Source: a bacterium (GTDB taxonomy: Bacteria > Patescibacteriota > Patescibacteriia > JAACEG01). From it: a stretch of DNA of 5,956 bases. Under the pieces are notes generated by a model. That model was not told the origin of the DNA. It was given only the letters and a program-made list of their open reading frames with translations, and ran no database searches. The position numbers were made by a program, and so were the translations under genes. The first letter of the stretch is position 1. Every line of letters starts with the position of its first letter. Shown in pieces: positions 1 through 4,915 of this stretch. Where the stretch lies: contig JALULG010000190.1 of assembly GCA_027040785.1 (NCBI GenBank), forward strand, positions 13,815 to 19,770. Reading direction: 5' to 3'.

Positions 1-606
1 GATTTTATTCCCGTTCAAGAGAATTTGATTTCAAAAAAAGAGTTGAAAAATGCTGAAAAAATAGAGGATAAAACGGCTGAATTTCAATATTTTTTATCTA
101 AAATTCAAAAAAAGGTTAAAAATGATAAGTCGGAACAAATCATTGATAAAACAATTGCTGAAATTGATAAAACAAATTTAAAGGCGTTAAGTGTAATTGT
201 CAAAAGCAAAAAACAAACTGATCCGGAAATTATTGAAAAAATTGATAATAAAATCAATGAAACCATTAAAATAGCGAAGGCAAAAGGAGATAAAGAGATA
301 GTGGCAAATTTAAAAGACGCTAAAAATGATTTAATGAATAAGAAATTTGTGGCTGCGTTGGCGAAAATAGAAGAATCAAAAGATAAATTGAGTAATACAA
401 CGGTTGACTTTAAGGATAAACTTGATAACAGAGATGAGAGTAAAACTGAAAATAAAGAAACAGAATTAAAAAATAGCGATGAAAACAGTACTACAACCAC
501 AACAACCATTGAAATTATAGATAATAATGATAAAATGTCTTCGGGAACAATGGATTTGTTAGAAGATAAAGAAAACACTTCAACACTTAATTTTTTAGAT
601 AAATAA
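1..606 (+). CDS. Hypothetical charged helical protein, C-terminal part (5' end outside window)
   Basis: The frame is open from base 1 to the TAA at 604-606 (201 visible codons), so the gene starts left of the window. The TTG at 25 is only the first start-like codon and is unlikely to be the true start. Visible residues 1 to about 145 are rich in Lys, Glu, Asp, Ile and Asn with almost no Pro or Gly, so they should form long amphipathic helices or a coiled coil. The last 55 residues are acidic and low in complexity, with a run of six Thr (codons at 490-507), and look like a disordered tail. No membrane segment or catalytic motif is visible. The Lys-rich helical pattern resembles the C-terminal part of DUF5667-type extracellular helical proteins common in Patescibacteria, but that match is tentative. 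Its composition is very AT-rich, unlike the next gene. No clear terminator separates it from the following leader. Confidence 0.8.
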   Translation, partial: DFIPVQENLISKKELKNAEKIEDKTAEFQYFLSKIQKKVKNDKSEQIIDKTIAEIDKTNLKALSVIVKSKKQTDPEIIEKIDNKINETIKIAKAKGDKEIVANLKDAKNDLMNKKFVAALAKIEESKDKLSNTTVDFKDKLDNRDESKTENKETELKNSDENSTTTTTTIEIIDNNDKMSSGTMDLLEDKENTSTLNFLDK

Positions 607-609
607 TCG

Positions 610-625
610 TATGATTATATATATT
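610..625 (+). promoter_or_regulatory. Possible -10 elements for the surface-protein gene
   Basis: TATGAT at 610-615 and TATATT at 620-625 both resemble the sigma70 -10 hexamer (TATAAT). The best -35 at normal spacing for the first is TTAATT at 587-592, which matches only three of six consensus bases. Nothing convincing sits upstream of the second. Transcription from either would start about 622-632, placing the 634-671 stem-loop at or very near the 5' end of the mRNA. In an AT-rich region such hexamers also arise by chance, so the call is weak. Confidence 0.3.
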
Positions 626-633
626 GTTAATTT

Positions 634-671
634 CCGTTGTCTAGAAAGGTCGGGCCGTAAGGCGATAGCGG
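634..671 (+). promoter_or_regulatory. GNRA-capped stem-loop in the leader
   Basis: CCGTTGTC (634-641) pairs with GATAGCGG (664-671) over eight base pairs, two of them G-U wobbles in RNA. Directly stacked on the 3' side is GCC-GTAA-GGC (654-663), a 3-bp stem closed by a GNRA-type tetraloop. A purine-rich 12-base stretch (642-653, TAGAAAGGTCGG) bulges on the 5' side only. This is by far the most GC-rich stretch of the leader. It could be a transcript-stabilising 5' hairpin, a protein or ligand binding RNA, or a weak terminator of the upstream gene. The nearest T-run begins at 683, too far downstream for a standard terminator. Confidence 0.5.
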
Positions 672-674
672 ATT

Positions 675-697
675 AAATAAAATTTTTCGTTTTATTT
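675..697 (+). repeat. A/T inverted repeat in the leader
   Basis: AAATAAAA at 675-682 is the exact reverse complement of TTTTATTT at 690-697, with a 7-base loop. Being all A/T it would be a weak hairpin, and in such AT-rich DNA it may be fortuitous. It follows the stronger stem-loop at 634-671 by three bases. Confidence 0.4.
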
Positions 698-755
698 GTT
701 TGAATTTTAAGTAAAACTTACGATTCACAGATAAAACGATCTAGAAAAATAAATT

Positions 756-839
756 ATGAAAAAATTATTCACAATCGCAGTAGTGTTTGCCACAACTGTA
801 TGGTCTATGGGGCTAGCGTCTCTTATGCCTGCAATGGCT
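756..839 (+). other. Signal peptide coding segment
   Basis: Codons 1-28 encode a Sec-type signal peptide: two Lys after Met, a hydrophobic stretch from Leu4 to about Leu23, then Met-Pro-Ala-Met-Ala before the mature Ala-Thr-Ile. The Ala-X-Ala at 26-28 fits signal peptidase I. No lipobox Cys is present, so the product is not a lipoprotein. Confidence 0.85.
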
Positions 840-3800
840 GCTACAATTTCTGCGGGTGATTTAATTAAAGGTAGTGATTCTTCAGTGTATTACTATGCTG
901 CCGACGGAAAAAGATATGTGTTTCCTAACGAAGCTACATATTTCAGCTGGTATCCTGATTTTTCTACCGTTAAAACAATTACCGATGCAGAAGTAGCTGC
1001 TATTGAAATTGGTGGTAACGTTACTATCAGACCTGGTACAAAATTGGTAAAAATCCAAACAGATCCAAAAACTTACGCAGTAACACCGGGAGGTGTATTG
1101 CGACATATTGATTCTGAGGCTCGCGCCAATACTTTGTATGGTCCTAACTGGGCTCAAAGAATCACTGATATTGATGAATCATATTTTGTAAACTACCAAA
1201 AAGGAAGCGCTATTACCACTGATAAGCATCCTGATGGAAGTTTGATTAAATATGCCGGTTCATCAACTGTTTATTATATTCAAGACGGTAAAAAACGCGC
1301 TATTTCATCAGAAGGATTTACCGCTAACAATTTTAGAGATGAATTCGTAATTACTTGTCCGGACAGTATTACTTATCCTGATGGTCCGGCTTTAACCAGC
1401 GCTGAATTTACAGATGTAACCGGTGGTAGCGGTTCAACAAGCGTTGGAAGCGGATTAACAGTAGCCTTGGCCGCTGATACTCCTGCTTCAGGAATTGTTG
1501 TTTCAAACGCCGCTCGTGTTCCGTTTACAAAAATCAATTTAACAGCGAGCGCTGACGGCGATGTTACTGTTGATAGCATAGTGGTTCAAAGAACCGGTCT
1601 TGCCAGTGACAGCGCTTTTTCAAGCTTGGATTTGATTGATGCAGATACAATGCTTCCAATCAATACAACCAGCAAAACTTTAAATTCACAACACAGAGCA
1701 ACTTTTACAAAAGACTTTGTAGTAAAAGCCGGAACAACCAAATCAATCATTTTGGCGGCTAATATGGGATCATTGGCTTCATATGCCGGTGAAACTCCAA
1801 GCTTGTCATTGGTTGAAGTTAATTTGGCTAACGGAACGGTTAATGGTGATTTACCAATTACCGGTAATTATCAAACAACCAATGGTTCAATTTCTATTGG
1901 TACAGCAACCGTTTCCAGAGGGGCTTACACAAATGCTACTTCAAGTTCAGTAAAAGTTGGAGAAGAAGATTATACTTTCTTTTCTTTCAAAGTTGTTGCC
2001 GGTTCTGCTGAAAAAGTTCAATTTAGTCAAGTTAAAGTTTACCAAGGTGGTAGCGCTACTTTGGGAACAGATTTGACAAATATTGAATTATTGCAAGACG
2101 GTGTTAAATTGGCTGATGGAACCGTTGACGGTAAATATGTTAGCTTTGATTTTGATCCGGTAACTCTTGATAAAGGAGAAACCGCTCAATTTCAAGTAAA
2201 AGCTGATGTATCTGACGGTTCAGCCAGAACAGTTGACTTGGGTATTTACAAATCAACTGATTTGCTTGTAAAAGGTTTATCTTACGGTTATTATATTACT
2301 CCAAGTTATTCCGGTACCGGTTCAAGCTCAAACAGTCCTGTTTTGAGTGACAACCAATTTACCATTTCAACCGGAACTTTGACCGTTTCAAAGAGTAATA
2401 CTGTTGGTTCAGGTGATATTACCGTAGCTGATGATCAAATCATCGGTGCTTTCCAATTTACCGCAAAAGGTGAACCGATTGATATTACAGCAGTCACAAT
2501 GAGTTTGTCATCAACAACCGTTAATTCTACAAACTTAACAAATGTTGAGTTGATTGACGCCGATGGTAACACTGTAGCCGGTCCTACCGATCCAAGCAGT
2601 GGCTCAGTATCTTTCTCAGATACTTTTACCGTTCCTGTTGGAGACAATGTTTACAGAGTAAGGGGTGACCTACAATCAAATTCAGGTTGGGAAGGTGATG
2701 ACACTCTTTACGCTTCAATTACTCCAAGTAGCGGAATTACCGCTGAAGGAACCGTAACCGGTGAAACAATTACCGCTTCTCCTTCAACAGCTATCAGTAC
2801 CAACACTCAAACAGTTAAGAGTGGTGCTTTGACTGTTACTCGTGATACTTTACCGGCAGACGGTAATGTAATTATCGGGGCTTCTGACGTATTATTAGGT
2901 TCTTGGACCTTTGATGCTTCAAATTCAGGAGAAGATGTAAGAGTAACTTCAATCGCTCTTGCCGCCAGTTCTTCAGCCGCCACCAACTTAACTCTTTATG
3001 CTGATGGTGTTGCTTTGGAACCAAGCGGAAAAGACAAACCAAGCAGTGATGATGATGGAGCCACTTCAACATTTGCTTTGAGTGAACCATTGATTATTCC
3101 TGCCGGCGGTCAAGTAACCGTTCAATTGAAAGGTGATATTGAATCAAGCGCAACCGCTACTGATTCTTCACAATTCGGTATTACTTGCAGTGCCGCCGTT
3201 ACCGCTTACGGTAAAGCGACCGGTGATACCATCACTCCAACCGTTACAGCTAGTGATGGAGCAACTTTAACTTATCTATCAAGCGGAACATTAACCATTT
3301 CTACTTCCGGAAATCCATCAACCGCTCTTGTTGTTGCCGGATCAACCGGAAACGAAATGGACAAAATCAGATTGAAAGCAAAATATGAAGATTTAGACTT
3401 GGATAAGTTGAAAATCTTTGTTACCGATGGTGGATTAGGTGGTACAAACACCGGAAACTACCAAGATATCATTAGCGTATCTATCTATGATGGAAGCAAT
3501 TTATTAGCTTCTCATAGTATTCCTTCAACCGGTTATTATGAATTCATCTTTGACACAGGAACAATAACAATTCCTGCCGGAGGTGAAAAAATCTTAACCG
3601 TTAAAGCTGATTTCAGTACCATTGATCCTGATAACGATAATGCTCCTGGTACCGCCGCCGCCGATGTTAAAGTTGGTATTGGTGGAACCGATGGTATTAA
3701 AACAACCGGAGTTCAATCTAATGTTGAGATTACCAGTGAAACTTATCAAGGATCAACCAGTTCGGCAATGATTTTACATAAATCAAGACCAACTGTTACT

Positions 3801-4430
3801 TATTCTGAGACCGGTGCGGATCTTGGAGCCGCAACCAGCTTACAAACCGGTTCTCAAAAGATCTTTGCCTTCAAAGTTTCCGCTGATAGCGCAAATGAGG
3901 TTCTACTTTACAGAGCTACATTTGCAATCGCAACCAGTGGATGTGAGGTTAATGAAGTAAGTATTAAAGATGAAGATGGTAATGTAGTTGGTGCTGCCAG
4001 TGGTCCTGTCGGAGACGATGGTTACCATTATTACACCACTACATTTGACAATCCAGATATTTCAGCCGGTGGCTCCAAGGAAGCGATTGAAATTCCTGCC
4101 GGGGATTCAAAAACTTTCTATGTTTGGGGAACCGTTGCTGATGTAAGTACCGGAGATTATGTAAGTGTTACCATGTTAGGTGATACCGCTACCTCAACTT
4201 CTGCTGATATTGGAACCACTGCCAGTGGAGGTTCTAAAACAGCCGGAAATGTTGCAGACGGATATTCAGCCAACAATCAAGGAAACTTTGTTTGGTCTGA
4301 TAATGTTTGCGACAAAGGTTTAGATACCGATGGAGCTAACGCTACCGCTTACGGACAATGGTATAACGGTTATGCCGTTAATGGTCTAGGATTTAGTCCA
4401 ACAACCAGTGCCTACGTAATCGGTAACTAG
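756..4430 (+). CDS. Large secreted modular surface (S-layer-like) protein
   Basis: This 1224-residue protein is predicted to be exported and to form or decorate the cell surface. Residues 1-28 are a signal peptide: MKK start, hydrophobic core, and an Ala-Met-Ala cleavage site before Ala29. Residues 34-200 hold three divergent repeats: LIKGS..VYYYAADGKRYVF near 36-56, LVKIQTDPKTYAVTPGG near 97-113, and LIKYAGSSTVYYIQDGKKR near 163-181. About six Ig-like all-beta modules of 120-160 residues follow, starting near 232, 381, 539, 689, 843 and 1009. Each opens with a 'SGTLTV'-like strand and carries a late 'IPAG....V.AD' signature (near 323, 471, 626, 781, 939 and 1113). The C-terminus has NFVWSDN (1177-1183) and WYNGYAVNGL (1202-1211), a signature I recognise from CPR surface proteins. 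There is no LPXTG motif, SLH domain or C-terminal membrane helix, so the anchoring mode is unknown. Only four Cys are present. The ATG is preferred because it begins the signal peptide. The S-layer role is inferred from architecture. Confidence 0.85.
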   Translation: MKKLFTIAVVFATTVWSMGLASLMPAMAATISAGDLIKGSDSSVYYYAADGKRYVFPNEATYFSWYPDFSTVKTITDAEVAAIEIGGNVTIRPGTKLVKIQTDPKTYAVTPGGVLRHIDSEARANTLYGPNWAQRITDIDESYFVNYQKGSAITTDKHPDGSLIKYAGSSTVYYIQDGKKRAISSEGFTANNFRDEFVITCPDSITYPDGPALTSAEFTDVTGGSGSTSVGSGLTVALAADTPASGIVVSNAARVPFTKINLTASADGDVTVDSIVVQRTGLASDSAFSSLDLIDADTMLPINTTSKTLNSQHRATFTKDFVVKAGTTKSIILAANMGSLASYAGETPSLSLVEVNLANGTVNGDLPITGNYQTTNGSISIGTATVSRGAYTNATSSSVKVGEEDYTFFSFKVVAGSAEKVQFSQVKVYQGGSATLGTDLTNIELLQDGVKLADGTVDGKYVSFDFDPVTLDKGETAQFQVKADVSDGSARTVDLGIYKSTDLLVKGLSYGYYITPSYSGTGSSSNSPVLSDNQFTISTGTLTVSKSNTVGSGDITVADDQIIGAFQFTAKGEPIDITAVTMSLSSTTVNSTNLTNVELIDADGNTVAGPTDPSSGSVSFSDTFTVPVGDNVYRVRGDLQSNSGWEGDDTLYASITPSSGITAEGTVTGETITASPSTAISTNTQTVKSGALTVTRDTLPADGNVIIGASDVLLGSWTFDASNSGEDVRVTSIALAASSSAATNLTLYADGVALEPSGKDKPSSDDDGATSTFALSEPLIIPAGGQVTVQLKGDIESSATATDSSQFGITCSAAVTAYGKATGDTITPTVTASDGATLTYLSSGTLTISTSGNPSTALVVAGSTGNEMDKIRLKAKYEDLDLDKLKIFVTDGGLGGTNTGNYQDIISVSIYDGSNLLASHSIPSTGYYEFIFDTGTITIPAGGEKILTVKADFSTIDPDNDNAPGTAAADVKVGIGGTDGIKTTGVQSNVEITSETYQGSTSSAMILHKSRPTVTYSETGADLGAATSLQTGSQKIFAFKVSADSANEVLLYRATFAIATSGCEVNEVSIKDEDGNVVGAASGPVGDDGYHYYTTTFDNPDISAGGSKEAIEIPAGDSKTFYVWGTVADVSTGDYVSVTMLGDTATSTSADIGTTASGGSKTAGNVADGYSANNQGNFVWSDNVCDKGLDTDGANATAYGQWYNGYAVNGLGFSPTTSAYVIGN

Positions 4431-4435
4431 TTCAT

Positions 4436-4473
4436 TTGTTAAGTAAAATGTAAATAACATTTTACAATAACAA
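4436..4473 (+). repeat. Stem-loop preceding the terminator
   Basis: GTAAAATG (4443-4450) pairs perfectly with CATTTTAC (4458-4465) around a 7-base loop. After a small internal loop, TTGTTA (4436-4441) pairs with TAACAA (4468-4473), giving up to 14 base pairs. It starts six bases after the TAG of the surface-protein gene and abuts the terminator hairpin. It could protect the mRNA 3' end or assist termination. Confidence 0.55.
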
Positions 4474-4510
4474 CACAAACCCCGTTCTCTTTGGAGCGGG
4501 GTTTTGTGTT
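4473..4510 (+). terminator. Rho-independent terminator of the surface-protein gene
   Basis: ACACAAACCCCG (4473-4484) is complementary to CGGGGTTTTGTGT (4497-4509), with one extra T in the right arm. A further CTC/GAG pairing closes a TTTG loop. The GC-rich core (CCCCG/CGGGG) followed by TTTT and a T-rich tail (to about 4520) is a typical intrinsic terminator, 42 bases after the stop codon. It separates the surface-protein gene from the glycosyltransferase gene. Confidence 0.88.
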
Positions 4511-4527
4511 TGTTTGTATTAAAGATA

Positions 4528-4615
4528 TGTCACCCTGAATTTATTTCAGGATCTCGTGGTTTTTTAGACATTCCTTTTTTCCTCCGAGATGCTGAAACAA
4601 GTTCAGCATGACATG
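4528..4615. repeat. Composite inverted pair A1-spacer-B1
   Basis: A1 (4528-4558) and B1 (4585-4615) form an imperfect long inverted repeat around a T-rich spacer (4559-4584). Each arm also folds on itself: CCTGAA/TTCAGG (4534-4539/4545-4550) and ATGCTGAA/TTCAGCAT (4589-4596/4602-4609). The whole unit is nearly repeated at 4719-4804, including the AGACATT.C spacer motif. Confidence 0.8.
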
Positions 4616-4623
4616 GGGGAAAA

Positions 4624-4650
4624 AGATGCTGAAATAAATTCAGCATGACA
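4624..4650. repeat. Solo type-B palindrome B2
   Basis: AGATGCTGAA (4624-4633), loop ATAAA, then TTCAGCATGACA up to 4650. It has the same hairpin as B3 (8-bp ATGCTGAA/TTCAGCAT stem) but lacks the ATGGGGG tail and a paired type-A arm. Confidence 0.75.
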
Positions 4651-4661
4651 GAGGGGTGTAA

Positions 4662-4742
4662 TCTCGTGTCAATTCCACTGTTATTCTAAACATTTCAGAA
4701 TCTCGTGTTAAAATCCACTGTCACCCTGAATTTATTTCAGGG
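4662..4742. repeat. Tandem pair of about 40 bp with decayed and intact A palindromes
   Basis: Two head-to-tail units of 39 and 42 bases (4662-4700 and 4701-4742) share TCTCGTGT, then TCCACTGT, then an A-type palindrome. In the first unit the palindrome has decayed to ATTCTAAACATTTCAGAAT. In the second it is intact (ACCCTGAA/TTCAGGGT, 4723-4730/4736-4743). The outermost C-G pair of the stem in A1 is replaced by T-A in the decayed copy. Confidence 0.65.
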
Positions 4743-4804
4743 TCTCGTTGTTTTTAGACATTTCTTTTTCCTCTGAGATGCTGAAATAAATTCAGCATGA
4801 CATG
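4719..4804. repeat. Composite inverted pair A3-spacer-B3
   Basis: This is the second copy of the A-spacer-B unit, 191 bases after the first. A3 (4719-4748) has a perfect 8-bp stem and B3 (4775-4804) has an 8-bp ATGCTGAA/TTCAGCAT stem. The spacer 4749-4774 aligns with that of the first copy apart from a few substitutions and two single-base length changes in T-runs. Confidence 0.8.
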
Positions 4805-4830
4805 GGGGGGATTCATCATGACATGGGGGG
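4790..4830. repeat. 21-bp tandem duplication ending in G-runs
   Basis: ATTCAGCATGACAT followed by seven G (4790-4810) is repeated as ATTCATCATGACAT followed by six G (4811-4830). The second copy has one G-to-T change that breaks the palindrome. This looks like a local slippage or recombination duplication of the right end of B3. Confidence 0.7.
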
Positions 4831-4860
4831 TCTCGTGTCGAGGGGTGTAATCTTATTTCC

Positions 4861-4889
4861 TTGCCTTGCTTTTTTTCGGTTGTTATAAT
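4861..4889 (+). promoter_or_regulatory. Sigma70-type promoter of the glycosyltransferase gene
   Basis: A perfect TATAAT at 4884-4889 is preceded by TGT (an extended -10 TGn) and, after exactly 17 bases, by TTGCCT at 4861-4866 (four of six matches to TTGACA). Transcription would start near 4896, giving an untranslated leader of about 20 bases before the ATG at 4916. Confidence 0.75.
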
Positions 4890-4915
4890 AAAAAAAACTT
4901 ATTTATATCTATTTT

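Larger units (their letters stand above)
607..755 (+). promoter_or_regulatory. Structured 5' leader region of the surface-protein gene
   Basis: This 149-base gap lies between the TAA of the upstream gene and the ATG of the surface-protein gene. It contains three inverted repeats in a row: the GNRA-capped stem-loop at 634-671, an 8-bp A/T stem at 675-682/690-697, and a 5-bp stem at 708-712/716-720. The octamer TCTAGAAA occurs at 640-647 and again at 740-747, exactly 100 bases apart. There is no purine-rich ribosome binding site before the ATG; the preceding bases are ATAAATT. The region probably holds the promoter and an untranslated leader, but I could not match it to a known riboswitch class. 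Confidence 0.5.
4528..4853. repeat. Intergenic palindromic repeat mosaic (REP/BIME-like)
   Basis: About 325 bases without any gene are built from two related palindromes. Type A reads TGTCACCCTGAA, a 5-base TTTAT loop, then TTCAGG and TCTCGTG. Type B is roughly its reverse complement: GAGATGCTGAA, a 5-base loop, then TTCAGCATGACATG and a G-run. A-like copies lie at 4528-4558, 4679-4707 (decayed) and 4719-4748. B-like copies lie at 4585-4615, 4624-4650, 4775-4804 and 4811-4830 (truncated). GAGGGGTGTAATCT occurs at 4651-4664 and 4840-4853, and TCTCGTG recurs five times. From memory, motifs of the form 'CCTGAA-loop-TTCAGG atct' are widespread intergenic repeats in several bacterial groups, sometimes linked to Y1/RAYT-type transposases. 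No transposase gene is visible here. Confidence 0.85.

Noticed and set aside
25..27. TTG at 25 as the true start of the first gene
   Set aside because: The frame is open all the way to base 1, no ribosome binding site precedes the TTG, and the sequence before it reads as ordinary coding sequence (DFIPVQEN).
105..578. Long minus-strand open frame opposite the first gene
   Set aside because: It reads as Ser/Leu/Val-rich low-complexity sequence, the mirror of the Lys/Asn/Asp-rich plus-strand frame. It has no recognisable domain or start signal.
634..671. Cyclic-di-GMP (GEMM) or fluoride riboswitch
   Set aside because: The GATAGC string and the GNRA loop are faintly reminiscent of GEMM, but its conserved GCAAA-type core and second helix are absent. 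The fluoride consensus is not met either.
634..687. Intrinsic terminator for the first gene
   Set aside because: The GC-rich hairpin ends at 671 but the T-run begins only at 683, after an A-rich stretch. The usual hairpin-T-tract geometry is missing.
2872..3090. Minus-strand open frame inside the surface-protein gene (and similar ones at 882-1157, 1373-1579, 2435-2647)
   Set aside because: All lie opposite a clearly real coding frame with signal peptide and repeated domains. Their translations show no domain or sensible composition.
4528..4853. CRISPR array
   Set aside because: The repeats are palindromes of mixed orientation with repeated rather than unique spacers and irregular spacing, and no cas gene is present.
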